DNA from: Stomoxys calcitrans
Taxonomy: Eukaryota > Arthropoda > Insecta > Diptera > Muscidae
Assembly (NCBI RefSeq): GCF_963082655.1
Contig: NC_081553.1
Coordinates: forward strand, 49,065,728 to 49,129,727
Direction of reading: 5' to 3'
Length of the DNA: 64,000 nucleotides
A program made the translations under genes and the position numbers. The notes under the pieces were generated by a model. It was not told the origin of the DNA and did not search any database. It worked only from the letters and a program-made list of their open reading frames with translations. Positions 44,221 to 55,998 of this stretch are shown here, piece by piece (the stretch's first letter is position 1; each line of letters begins with the position of its first letter).

Positions 44221-46095
44221 TGATCCACCGCAAGGCCCATTTCCGATATGGAGGATAGAGTACGACCATTGTAAGTTCGGTATGATTAATGTGATTCAAA
44301 TTAATCTCCAACCCTCTGTAGCGGCCAGTAATAATTTTATCCTCCATTTAAATAGAAACAAAACAGATGTGGCTTTGATTCAGGAACCATGGAACAACGG
44401 AGGCAAAATCATGAGGCTCAAGGATACAAACTATGATGACATATTTAAGGGAGATAACATGAAATATAGGGTCTGTATTATGGCTAGAAAAAACCTAAAG
44501 TGTTTTATTATGAAACAGTTCTGCAATAGGGACCAAATAGTGGTCTCCCTGTCGTGTGGGGGGTAGGGAACTGAATGTTTCATCGGCTTATTTCCCGCAT
44601 GATGATGGCCAAGTTCCTCCTCCTCCAATGGTGGTTGGGGACCTCATTAGATACTGTAGGGCTTTCAACAAGGATTAATTATTGGGATACGACGCTAATG
44701 CTCACCACGGCCTAGTACGGACACGAACCTAATGGGGCAGAGCGTCCTGGCATTTCATCGGCTCATTTCCCGCATGATGATGGGGAGGCTCCTCCTCCTA
44801 TGGTGGTTAGGGACCTAATTCGATACTGTAAGGCTTTCAACAAGGATTAACTATTGGGATACGACGCTAATGCTCACCACGGCCTAGTACAGACACGAAC
44901 CTAATGGGGGGAGAGCGTCCTGGCATTTATTTTGGAGAATGGTTTATGTCTATACAACAGAGGGCTGGCGCCACTTTGGAGATTTCTAACAGGAGGGAGG
45001 TCCTAGATCTCACTCTGGGTGATATGCAGGGATTGGCTATCTCCGGTTGGGCTGTATCTGTGGAAGTAAGTTTTTCGGATCATAAATACACACAATTTAT
45101 GATTAAGGGAGTTGGACTCCAAAAGTCCTCAAAATTCGGAAAACACAGAAGTACGAGGTGGAAGGATTTTAAGGCATTTGTTAGCGGAAACACTGGGAAT
45201 GTTTCTGTTGAAATTTGTTGTGTAGATGATATTGATTACGTAGTGCAGAACTTGGAGGAACGGCTGGCATCAGTCTTAGTGGCAGCCTGCCCACTTAGGT
45301 CACAGAAGAAGGATAAGAGGTGGTGGAACAGTGAGCTCAACATAATTAGAAAAAAAGCTAGGCCATGTACAAACTTCTCCCCAAAGAGGTGTCGCTCTGC
45401 AGCACACCGTTCGGACTCGGCTATAAAAAGGAGGTCCCTTATCATTGAGCTTAATATTGATTTGTGAGAAGTTTGCCCCAATTCCTTAATGGAATGTTCA
45501 TGGGCACATTTGCATTTGCTAGATGGGCATTTACTGCAGCTAGAGGTAGTGGCACTGTGGGACCTTTATAAGAAAAAGTTTAGGACTTACAAAAAGGAGC
45601 TAAGAAAATCCAAACGAGAGGATTTCGACAGTTTGATTGAGGAGCAAACTAATACAAAAGATACTTCCAGATTGCAGAAGCTGATGGTGAAGGACAGCCC
45701 ATACATGGGGAACTTAGAGAGGCCAAATGGTGAGTGGACTGTCTCTCCCCGGGACACCCTGTCACATTTGCATGATACACAGGGAAGTTTTTGGACGCGG
45801 TTTCGGAGGTTTTAGATGGTGTACTTGGCTGTACTTCAACATGGGCCGAGCGATGCGGCCTGGGTGTGAATGCAGAAACAACGGAATTGGTCTTGTTTAC
45901 GCGTAAGCGGAGGATACCGGACTTTAGGCTACCCACGCTGCATGAAATGACTTTACAGTTATCGCTGTCGGCGAAATTTTTGGGGGTGATTCTAGACGGC
46001 AAATTGGATACCTGTAACCTTAACAGGGTGAATAGAGTCTCACTAAGATTTGTGTCTGGGGCTATAGGAACCGCAGCGACTGGGTCATTAGAGGT
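44221..46095 (+). pseudogene. I/LOA-like LINE: endonuclease, linker and thumb, RT core deleted
   Basis: The endonuclease starts MINVIQINLQPSVAASNNFI with the expected Asn (INLQ) and ALIQEPWNNGGK with the catalytic Glu. After a frameshift come SAYFPHDDG and LLGYDANAHH, in a 175-bp tandem duplication (44582 and 44757). The frame 44904-45467 gives REVLDLTLGD and VSFSDHKYTQF (SDH motif of the APE-type nuclease), then KRWWNSELNIIRKKA. A SINE follows, then a linker (KKEFR-like: KELRKSKREDFDSLIEEQTN). It jumps to post-RT sequence RRIPDFRLPTLHEMTLQLSL; the RT catalytic motifs are absent. The post-RT part resembles the LINE at 33.3-33.6 kb, so they are related elements. Confidence 0.85.
45357..45522 (+). 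mobile_element. SINE inserted in LINE endonuclease-RT linker
   Basis: The SINE body without the tRNA head: 'aaacttctccccaaagaggt', 'cgttcggactcggctataaa', 'cttatcattgagcttaatat', 'gagaagtttgccccaattcc' and the tail 'aatgttcatgggcacatttg'. It is bordered by gctag at 45357-45361 and 45518-45522, a possible short target duplication. The LINE frame runs into the SINE and stops in it. Confidence 0.78.
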
Positions 46096-46104
46096 TATGG
46101 TGCG

Positions 46105-46450
46105 AATTCAGCCTATGGAAATTTTTATTGAAAATTTTGTCAAAATTTACTTTTTATAGGACATATTGTCAAAATTTACTTTTTGTAGGAAATTTTTTCA
46201 AAATTTACTTCTTATAGGAAGTTTTGTCAAAATTTACTTCTTATAGGAAATTTTGTCAAAATCTATTTCTTATAGGAAATTTTGTCAAAATTTACTTCTT
46301 ATAGGAAATTTTGTCAAAATTTATAGAAAAAAATATAGAAAATTTTGTCAAAATTTACTTTTTATAGGAAATTTTGTCAAAATTTACTTTTTATAGGAAA
46401 TTTTATCAAAATTTACTTTCTATACGATATTCTGTCAAAATTTACTTTTT
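46105..46450. repeat. 29-bp minisatellite
   Basis: About eleven to twelve units of 'ggaaattttgtcaaaa'+'tttacttcttata', with anchors 'ataggaa' at 46214 and 46243 (29 bp). The units are similar, with small changes in the ctt/ttt segment. It directly follows the LINE remnant. Confidence 0.92.
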
Positions 46451-46484
46451 AGCACTCATTGGTGTGTGAAAAGTTTGCACCTGC

Positions 46485-47962
46485 TCAGTTCATGGGCAAA
46501 ATTTTACTCTTCTCCGAAATACATTTCTTTTGAGTTTTATATTACCATTTCGTGTTTAGGGGTATTTCGGGAGTGGGGTGGCCACCCAGACACTTGGCCC
46601 TTAAAGTAAATATAAGCTTTGTACTACACTTTCCAAAACATTTTATATGAGCCCCATATTGACATGAACGGTAAATAAGTTCTGTTTGAGTATGAGTATC
46701 ATTTGAGTATGACTATCAACTGAGTATGAGTATCAATTGAGTATGAGTATCAATTGAGTATGAGTATCAACTGAGTATGAGTATCAATTGAGTATTAGTA
46801 TCAATTGAGTATGAGTATCAATTTCGCAATCTAATCCCAAATAGCTTTGGGATAGAAGTCACATATTGCAATGGTCGGTAAATACGTTCGATTAGGAAGG
46901 TATTTTGTGGTGAGGAAAACTCCAAACACATGGCTCTTCAATTGGATTTCAAATTCCTTTTTTTTCCCTCAAATACCTTTTGTTTGAGCCCTATGTTGTC
47001 GTGATTGGCCAAAATATCCATTTGCCGGGTTTTGGGTGGCCCCCAAAACGAACGAACCGCATTACAAATCTCCAAGATCTGTTGTTTTTTTTTAATTAGG
47101 GTAATGAGAACTGGGAAATACCTTTCATTTGAGTACCATATTCTCATAATGGGTTAATAAACCTATTTGACGTATCTTTAGAAGAAAAAGCGCCACCTAG
47201 ACCTGAAGGCACATTTTAATTTTATATTCGTAATCTACTCCCAAATACCTTTCCTTTGAGTCCCATATAGCCATGGTCGGCTTATGTGTCTTTTTCTTGT
47301 CTCTAATACCTTTCATTTGATACCCATATTGTGCTTACCGGCCAATTTTTGATTTTGGGTAGTGTTTTTGGTGTATGGTTGAGGGTTCGCCCTTATCCGA
47401 TACCCAAAAATTATATAGCCTGTTTCCTTCCAGACCAACCTACACAATCTGTGAAAATTTTAAGAAAATCGTCGTAACCGTTTTTGAGTCTACAGAACAA
47501 ACAAACAAACCGAGTCCCATATACTCATAATTGGTTAATATGCCCATTTGGGGAGTTTTGTGGGGATTGGTATGACCCCTATACTTCAGTCTGATTTTGT
47601 ATGCCAGATTCGTAATCTACTCCCGAATACCTTTCATTTGAGCTCCATATTGATATGAAGGTTCAATTTGTCTGCTTGTAGGAGTTTTGGGGTTAGGGCG
47701 ACTTCCTGGGTGCGTGGACCCAATTTTTAATACCATATTCGTTGAAGAGTTCTACTCTTCAATACCTTTCATTTGATTCCCATATTGTCCTTATCGGTTC
47801 ACTTTTGATTTTGGGTGGTGTTTTTGGGGTAACTGGGGAGGGTCCGCTCCCTTCCGATATCACAAAATCCATATCCTTCCAGACCAACCTACACAATCTG
47901 TTAAAATTTCAGGGTAATCGGTTCAGTCGTTTTTGAGTCTATACGGAACAAACAAACACAAA
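46485..47962 (-). repeat. Family-B repeat block
   Basis: Reverse units ('aataccttt.atttgag.cccatattg', 'tactcccgaatacctttcat') at about 115-130 bp spacing, ending 'ttttgagtctatacggaaca' and acaaacaaac. It abuts the 5' terminus of family-A copy F with almost no spacer. Confidence 0.8.
46687..46821. repeat. 17-bp tandem repeat
   Basis: About eight units of ttgagtatgagtatcaa, including one with gactatcaac and one with gtattagta, inside the family-B block. Confidence 0.92.
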
Positions 47963-49940
47963 CCTCCACCATAGGATGGGGGTATACTAATTTCGTCATT
48001 CTGTTTGTAACTCCTCGAAATATTCCTCTGAGACCCCATAAATTATATATATTCTTGATTGTCATGTCATTTTAAGTCGATCTAGCCATGTCCGTCCGTC
48101 TGTCTGTCGAAAGCGCACTAACTTTCGAAGCAGTAAAGCTAGACGCTTGAAATTTCGCACGAATACTTCCTATTAGTGTAAGTCGGTTGGGATTGTAAAT
48201 GGGCCATATCGCTCGATGTTTTGATATAGCTGCCCTATGAACCGATCTTCAATCTTGACTTCTTGAGGCACTCGAGGTCACAATTCTTATTCGATTTGGC
48301 TGAAATTTTGTACGAAGTGTTTTGTTATGATACCCAACAATTGTGTTAAGTTTGGTTCAAATCGGTCCATAACCTGATGCAGCTGTCATATAAACCGATC
48401 TGGGGTCTTGACTTCTTCCGCCTCTATAGGGCGCAATTCTACTCCGATTTGGCAGTAATTTTACACGTGGTGTTTTGGTATCACTTCCAACAACTGTGCT
48501 AAGTATGGTTTAAATCGGTCTAAACCCTGGTATAGCTGCCACATAAACCGATCTTGGATTTCGACTTCTTGAGCCGCTAGAAGGCGTAATTCTTATTCGA
48601 TTGGAATGAATTTTTGCACAACGTGTTTTGTTATGACATACAAAAATGTGCCATGTATGGTTATAATCGGTCCATAACCTGATATAGCTGCCTAATAAAC
48701 CGATCTTGGGTCTTGACTTCTTGAGCCTCTAGAGGGCGCAATTCTTATTCGATTGGAGTGAAATTTTGCCCGATGTGTTTTGCAATGACTTCCAACAACT
48801 GTGCTAACTAAGGTTCAAATCGATCCATAACCTGATATAGCTGCCATATAAACCGATCTTAAGTCTTGACTTCTTGAGCCTCTAGAGGGCGCAATTCTTA
48901 TTCGATTGGAATGAAATTTTGCCCGACGTGTTTTGCAACGACTTCAAACAACTGTACTAAATATGCTTCAAATCGGTCCATAACCTGATATAGCTGCCAT
49001 ATAAACCGATCTTGGGTCTTGACTTCTTGAGCCTCTAGAGGGCGCAATTCTTATCCGATTGGAATGAATTTTTGCACTACGTGTTTTGTTATGACATCCA
49101 ATAAATGTGCCATGTATGGCTATAATCGGTCCATAACCTGATATAGCTGCCTTATAAACCGATCTTGGGTCTTAACTTCTTGAGCCTCTAGAGGGCGCAA
49201 TTCTTATTTGATTGGAATGAAATTTTGCACGAAGTGTTTTGCTATGACTTTCAACAACTGTGTTATGTATGGTTCAAATCGGTCCAAAACCTGGTATAGC
49301 TGCCACATAAACCGATATTGGGTCTTGACTTCTTGAGCCATTAGAGGGCGCAATTCTCATCCGATCTGGCTGAAGTTTTGCATGAGGTGTTTTGCTATGA
49401 TTCCCAACAACTGTGCTAACTAAAGTTCAAATCGATCCATAACCTGATATAGTTGCCATATAAACCGATCTTGGGTCTTGACTTCTTGAGCCTCTAGAGG
49501 GCGCAATTCTTATTCGATTGGAATGAAATTTTGCCCGACGTGTTTTGCAATGACTTCAAACAACTGTGCTAAATATGTTTCAAATCGGTCCATAACCTGA
49601 TATAGCTGCCATATAAACCGATCTTGGGTCTTGACTTCTTGAGCCTCTAGAGGGCGCAATTCTCATCCGATTTGGTTCAAATTTTGTACAACGGCTTCTC
49701 CCATGACCTTCAACATACGTGTTCAATATGGGCTGAATCGATCTATAACTTGATACAGCTCCCATATAAACCGATTTCCCGAGTTTGCTTCTGGAGCGCC
49801 TACTAGGCGCAACTCTTATCCGAATGGACTGAAATATAATACAATGACTTCTACAGTGTTCACCATACCGCGCAAAGAACTCGACAAATGCGATTTATGG
49901 TGGTATATAAGAATCGGCCTGGTCGAACTTAGCACGCGGA
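47963..49940 (+). mobile_element. Family-A element, copy F (about 2 kb)
   Basis: Starts 'cctccaccataggatggggg', has a short gtccgtctgtct microsatellite and the longest internal array in the window, about eleven units with 'gccatataaaccgatcttgg' and 'cctctagagggcgcaattct'. It ends 'ggtggtatataagaatcggc', 'ctggtcgaacttagcacgcgg'; the GC hairpin has mismatches and the ACTTGTT tail is lost. Confidence 0.82.
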
Positions 49941-50790
49941 ATGTCATTGAATGCCCATACAAGAAATTGTATGTTTTTCTTAAATTTTTTTTTACCATTA
50001 CTAACCTTGAAACCATATTCATATTATTTCTCTCAACTTGAAACCAAAAAAAAAAATCCATATTCAGCATATCCGTTGAATATGCTTCTCCCTCCCTGCA
50101 GTGTTCTGCCTGATTGTCAAAATCGGTATAATTTTTCTCCGCAAAAGGCATGTAAACAACGCTGACTTGTGATGTGATGTTTAACCTTCTGTATGCTGCT
50201 GTTACTCAAGGCCTTTTTGGGTTTTTTGTTTGGCGGTCCTGCCTGCTTTGTTTTTTGTGCACATATGTGGTATGGTTGAGTGAATGAAGTGCCATGTTGT
50301 TGGTCATGTGATGGTCATGCTAAGCCTGAGTTTGTTTACAACGTTTAAACTTTCAGTGAAAACATGCTCAATTTACATATTCTGGCATCCCTAAATGTAA
50401 ATGTCCCATGTCCTTGTAAACAACTACTTTGGGTGCCACTTTTTTGCCAGGGGGCCAATGAAGTTGAAGTTTTGAAAAAATCTAATTTAAAATATTTCAA
50501 CTTATTCAAATAAAAGATAATTCAGTGAAAAAAAGAGTTTTTTTCCTAAAGTCCTTGAAGGAGGTGTAGAGAAAATAACAATTTTTTAAATTTGATTATT
50601 TGGTGTTTAAAAGAGTAAGCTCACAAATTTAAGTAAGAACTCGCAGCGTTCCTAAGTTTTGGGGGTGAAAATTGTAGGCAAGCTAGCTTGAAGATTGTTT
50701 AGTTGATATTCTGTTAAGTTAAGATATTCGTAATAACACTGGGCGTTTTCAATTCCTCATATTTATTAGAACACTAGCTGGACAGGCAGG
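49941..50790. other. No recognised gene
   Basis: Unique AT-rich sequence. Frames at 49816-50165 overlap on both strands and look like chance. No repeat ends. Confidence 0.5.
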
Positions 50791-50792
50791 CA

Positions 50793-50856
50793 GGGTTCGA
50801 ACCCAGCCGTTCAGCGTCATAGGCGGAATGCTAACCTCTGCGCTACGGTGGCCTCC
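50793..50856 (-). mobile_element. SINE tRNA-like head only
   Basis: On the minus strand a 64-bp tRNA-like sequence carries an A-box-like TAGCGCAGAGGTTAGCA and a perfect B box GGTTCGAACCC, the best pol III internal promoter of all copies in the window. The SINE body is missing. It could be a head-only truncation or a free tRNA-like fragment. Confidence 0.75.
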
Positions 50857-50867
50857 GGAGTTAAGAG

Positions 50868-50992
50868 GGCGGACCCTGAAATAATATCTCGTGCCTCGTG
50901 CTGGACCACGATTTTGTTTGAGCCCTATAAAGTCAAGCATTTTGATGGTGACTATCAAGATATTCAGGGGTAGGGGTCTCGTTCAGATGCAC
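50868..50992 (-). repeat. 130-bp segment shared with 62316-62455
   Basis: The minus strand reads 'gtgcatctgaacgagac', 'atagtcacc.tcaaaat', 'ttatagggct' and 'gatattatttcaggg', found again on the plus strand at 62316-62455. In both places a SINE lies nearby. The nature of the segment is unknown. Confidence 0.7.
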
Positions 50993-52260
50993 GCAGTCTT
51001 CCAAATCCATGGAAAATGGAAATTCTCTTGCGAGGTTAGGGAGGAGTAATGCCTCAAGCGTCTTTGCCACTGGTGAGAGAAGGGAGATCGGCCTGTACGA
51101 CTCCACCCAAACTCGGGTCTTTTCCAGACTTCAGTAGTGGGGTTCACTCTGTCCATTTTCCAGACATCGGGAACTTTAAGTGTGTTCAAAGACAGGTTGA
51201 GAACAGTGGTAAGGTACTCAACTCCAGGTAAATCCTGATTCTTCAACATCAATGTAGAGATTCCATCGGGGCCCCAAGCCTTAGATGATTTGGCGCCACG
51301 GATGACATTCGTAACTTGGCCCTCGGTAAATTGTGATGGCTGTTCATCGGCACTGAGACCACGAATACAGCGAATGGCTCTACTCCTTGCCCTGTCACTC
51401 TCGGGATGCACAATAAATTGACGGTTGAACAACCTGGCGCATCTCTTCGGATCAGTCACGGTTATTTCGCCAAAAGTTACAGAGGTCCTGTCATCCCTTA
51501 ACACTTAACAGTAGACGAAAGTTTGCCTACACCGGTGCCTAAGTTACATTGCTCCAAGTATTCCAGCCACAAATTCCTCTTATGTTCGTTGACTACCCTG
51601 TTTATTTCCAGATTCAGCTCGCTGATTCTGGGGTAAGCGGGGTCCATACCTCGAATGCCATCACGCTCGTCTGAAAGTACCATTGCTTGCGCCGGGAAAT
51701 TGGGCCGCATTTGGGGTATTCGAACGGCTGGTATAAAGCAAGCGGCTGCTGCATTAATGATGTCTCGGAATTTCCTCTCGGCCACTAGCACATCAAAGGG
51801 GGGTGGCAGTTCACTGAAGCGGCGATTGGTATACTCTCTGAAGCCAGTCCAATCGGCCTTCTTATGATTGATAAACTTCCGGCGCTCAGAGGGTATGAAG
51901 TCGGGTGGTCGATCGATGGTGAGAATTATGGGGAGGTGGTCTGACCCCAAAGAGATGACGGCTTGCCAGGCTAAGTCACTCAGAAGATCAGGGAATGCAA
52001 TGGAGATATCTGGCGAGCTGCTGAACTTCCTCGTAATCCTAGTGGGGGCATCCTCATGCACGTGGAGCTTTCAATCTGCTCTGCCAAAGCTATGCCAGGG
52101 TGGTCGTTACCTAGGGGAGAATGCCATGACGTGCGATGCGCATTAAAATCCCCTAGAACCAGACGATTATGGCCAGATAGCAACCCACTTATGTCGAGGT
52201 TGTACGCCTGGGGACACAGCTACCAATCGGCGTAATGTACACGTTGTATAGTAGTCCTGC
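50993..52260 (-). pseudogene. Jockey-clade LINE: endonuclease to start of RT
   Basis: The best-preserved LINE coding segment. Minus-strand frames: endonuclease with LVLGDFNAHRTSWHSPLGND and, after one frameshift, SLGSDHLPIILTI (GDFN and SDH nuclease motifs). Then the frame 52061-51498 gives KKADWTGFREYTNRRFSELP, AERKFRDIINAAAACFIPA and VNEHKRNLWLEYLEQCNLGT. The frame 51504-50983 gives VTFGEITVTDPKRCARLF and the RT start SSKAWGPDGISTLMLKN, LSLNTLKVPDVWK, before sequence loss near 51150. Two frameshifts; the catalytic RT motifs are not present. Confidence 0.9.
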
Positions 52261-52274
52261 CCAAAGCAGTAAAA

Positions 52275-52690
52275 GTGTCCTGTTGAGTGGTGTTTTTGGA
52301 GGGTGGGGGACCCTCAAACACTAAAGGAGACTTTTTTAGGCCAAGTTTTTACTCTACTCTTAAATACCTTTCATTTGATACCCATATTGTCGCAGTTAGT
52401 AAACATGTCCGTTCGGGTGGGTTTTGATATAGGGCGCCCCCCAGGGGGGTCCTGTTGAATGGTGTTTTGGGGGATGGAGGACCCCCCCCCCGACACTAAA
52501 GGTGACATTTTTATACCAAGTTTGTACTCTACTCTTAAATACCTTTCATTTGATACCCATATTGTCGCAGTCGGTAAACATGTCCGTTCGGGTGGGTTTT
52601 GAGATAGGGCGTCCCCCTCAGGGGGGTGTTTTTGTGGTATCATGAAGTGGCTTACAAAATTTCGCTTAAATCGGTGCACCCATCTCCGAG
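52275..52690 (-). repeat. Family-B block, two-unit copy
   Basis: Two close direct copies of a segment of about 180 bp with 'aatacctttcatttgatacc', 'gtaaacatgtccgttcgggt' and 'ggggggtcctgttgaatggt', ending with 'ccatctccgagatctggcg', which matches 60360-60385 in reverse. Confidence 0.8.
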
Positions 52691-53444
52691 ATCTGGCGTT
52701 TTTGAAAATTGGGGTAAGGGGGAAATCTTATAATTTTAGAAATTTACTTTAGTTGTATTTTTTTTAATAAAAAAAATAATAAAATTTTCGTTTCGATTGT
52801 CAACGCAATTTTTTTCTTATTTTCTGCAGCTATTATTATACTTTTTTTCAGCTATACATTTAAAGTCGTAGTCTGTCATATCCTTGGACTTTATGTTGTA
52901 CACAATTTTCCTTGTGTACACAAAAGTATGTACAAAATGTTCAATATCATCCTTTAAGCCAAAAATATATAAAAATTTATGATGCTGGTACTTACCTCAC
53001 TAAACGATGTTGAAGAGTTTGTAATACTGCTACAAATTAAACGCATTTGTACATTGATAATACCTGAAACGACATAGCAAACGACCATAGAGTCAAGTAT
53101 GAGAAATGGGGTGGGTGGGGGTAGTGGTGGCAAAAAAGTAGAGCAAAGAGCAAAATATATAAAATCACACACAATAACCGAGACTTTGAAAGGCCAAAAA
53201 TGTTCAAGGAAACTTTTTCAAAATTTAAAGCAGTAGAAGCAGCAACCAAGAGAGATTACCAAACAAAATGCCATTATGTTGTATTGGCCAGTGTTGCCAT
53301 TGCGATATTTGTTGATGTTAAATAATAGAAATTTATAGGAAATTGTGTCCAAATTTAGATTTTTGAAAAATGGAATCCTAATAAGTACAAGTCATTGTTC
53401 AATTGTGTTTAACAAAATATTGGTCTATTAAGTAGTTATATCTA
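52691..53444. other. No recognised gene
   Basis: AT-rich unique sequence; minus-strand frames at 52954-53249 are hydrophobic and overlap one another, probably chance. Confidence 0.5.
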
Positions 53445-54465
53445 CAAATTAACCGATCTGAACCATATACGACACGGATGTCGAAAAGCCTTACATAAGT
53501 CACTGTGTCAGTGAAATCGGATTATGAATGCGCCTTTTATGGGGCCAAGACTTTATATCGAGATATCGGTCTATATGGCAGCTATATCCAAATCTGGACC
53601 AATTTGGGTCAAGTTTAAGAAAAATATCGAAGAGCCTAATACAACTCACTGTCCCAAATTTCAGCGACATCGGACAATAAATGCGCCTTGTATGAGCCCA
53701 AAACCTTAAATCGAGAGATCGGTCTATATGGCAGCTATATACAAATCTGGACCGATCTCTGCCATATTGCAGAAGTATGTCGAAGGGCTTAACTTACCTC
53801 ACGGTCCCAAATTTCGGCGACATCGGACAATAAATGCGCCTTTCATGGGCCCCAAACCTTAAATCGAGAGATCTGTCTATATGCTATATCCGAATTTGGA
53901 CGATCGGAGCCAAATTAAGTAGGGATGTCGAATGGCCTAACACAACTTACTGTCCCAAATTTCAGCAAAATCTGATAATAAAAGTGGCTTTTATGGACCT
54001 AAGACTCTAAATCGGCGGATCGGTCTATATGGCAGCTATATCCAAATCTGAAGCGATCTGGGCCAAATTAAAGAAGGATGTCGAAGGGCTTAACATAACT
54101 CACTGTCCCGAATGTCAGCAAAATCGGATAATAAATGTGGCTTTTATGGGCCCAAGACCCAAAATCGGCGGATCGGTCTATATGGGCGCTATATCAAGAT
54201 ATAGTCCGATATAGCCCATCTTCGAACTTAAACTGCTTATGAATAAAAAAGACTCTGTGAAAAGTTTCAGCTCAATATCTCCATTTTTAAAGACTGTAGC
54301 GTGATTTCAACAGACAGACGGTCGGACAAATCTAGATCGTCTTAGATTTCTACGCTGATCAAGAATATATATGCTTTATGGGGTCGGAAATTGATATTTC
54401 GATGTGTTGCAAACGGAATAACAAATGAATGTACGCCATCCTTCGGTGGTGGGTATAAAAACATG
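53445..54465 (-). mobile_element. Family-A subfamily II element, copy G
   Basis: Units with 'gatcggtctatatggcagct', 'actcactgtcccaaatttca' and 'ggacaataaatgcgcctt'. The anchor 'ggtctatatgg' recurs at 53568, 53721, 53874, 54022 and 54175, so the period is 153 bp with one 148. It ends with the conserved 'gatcaagaatatatatgctt', 'ttgatatttcgatgtgttgc' and 'ggtggtgggtataaaaa' terminus. The hairpin end is not visible. Confidence 0.85.
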
Positions 54466-54514
54466 CTAATTTCATTCAGTAGGACATTCCCCCTTAACCT
54501 TAATTGAATTGTAT

Positions 54515-55998
54515 GTGGGAGACCATAGCAGAAGTCATTTTGTAAAATTTCTACCAATTCAACAATTGGGCCCCCTAAAATAGGAAAATGGTTTAGAGCT
54601 GCATCAGGCTATAGACCGACTTATTCAAAACCTAAGTTGAAGGTCATGTGAGAAGCCGTTGCAGAAAATTTCAGCCAAATCGGGTAGTAATTGCGCCCTC
54701 TAGTGGCTATAGAAGTCAAGATCCATGAAGGGAACACATAGCAGCTATATAAGATAATGGACCGACTTAAACCATACTTAGCACAGTTGTTAGAAGTCAT
54801 AACGAAACATGTCGTGCAAATGTTCAGCCAAATCGGATAAGGATTGCGCCCTCTAGTGGCTAAAGAAGTCCACATCCAAGAACGGTTCATATGGCAGCTA
54901 TATGAGATAATGGACCGATTTGAACCATACTTGGCACAGTTGCTAGAAGTCATAACGAAACATGTCGTTTAAAATTTCATCCAAATCGTATAAGAATTGC
55001 GCCCTCTAGAGGCTCAAGAAGCCAAGATGGAAGAACGGTTTATATGACAGCAATATCAGGTTATGGACTGATTCCAACCATATTTGACATAAATGTTGGA
55101 AATCGTAACAAAACGCGTCATGCAAAATTTTAGCCAAATCGGATAACACTTGCGCCCTTTAGGAAAATGGAAAATGGTTTATATGGGAGCTGCATCAGGC
55201 TATAGACCGACTTATTCAAAACCTAAGTTGAAGGTCATGTGAGAAGCCGTTGCAGAAATTTTCAGCCAAATCGGGTAGTAATTGCGCCCTCTAGTGGCTA
55301 TAGAAGTCAAGATCCATGAAGGGATCACATAGCAGCTATATAAGATAATGGACCGACTTAAACCATACTTAGCACAGTTGTTAGAAGTCATACCGAAACA
55401 CGTCGTGCAAAATTGCAGCGAAATCGGATAAGAATTGCGCCCTCTAGTGGTTCAACAGGCGAAGATCGAATAATGGATAATATGGCAGCTATATTAGATA
55501 ATGGACCGATTTGAACCATACTTTGCACAGTTATTAAAAATCATATCAAAACACATCGTGCAAAATTTCAGCCAAATCGGATAAGAATTGCGCCCTCTAG
55601 AGGTTAAAAAATTCAAAACCCCAGATCGGTTTATATGACAGCTATATCAGGTTATGGACCGATTTGAACTATTCTTAGCACAGTTGTTGAATGTCATAAC
55701 GAAACACCTCATGCAAAATTTCAGCTAAATCGGATTAGAATTGCGCACTCAAGAGGTTCAAGAGTCAAGACCCCAGATCGGTTTATATGGCAGCTATATC
55801 AGGTTATGGACCGATTTAAACCATATTTTGCACAGTTGTTGGAAGACATAAAATAACACTTCATGCTTAATTTTAGCGAAAGCGAATGAGAATTGCGCCC
55901 TCTACTGGCTCAAAAAGGCAAGATCGGTTTATATGGCAGCTTTTTCAAAACATGGATCAATATGGCCCATTTTCAATCCCAAGCGATCTACACTAATA
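54515..55998 (-). mobile_element. Family-A subfamily I array, copy H, with 591-bp duplication
   Basis: About nine units with 'gaccgatttgaaccatactt' and 'gaattgcgccctctaga'. A segment beginning 'agaccgacttattcaaaacc' occurs at about 54614 and 55205, a 591-bp direct duplication close to four units. It carries a 'ctacactaatacga' sequence before the start of copy I; the 5' microsatellite region is missing. Confidence 0.78.

Noticed and set aside
46687..46821. 17-bp repeat as a regulatory array
   Set aside because: Confined to one family-B block with no nearby gene; simplest reading is a local minisatellite.
50793..50856. Functional tRNA gene
   Set aside because: A and B boxes are present, but the same sequence heads a SINE body elsewhere and no proper acceptor pairing or clear anticodon context could be established by eye.
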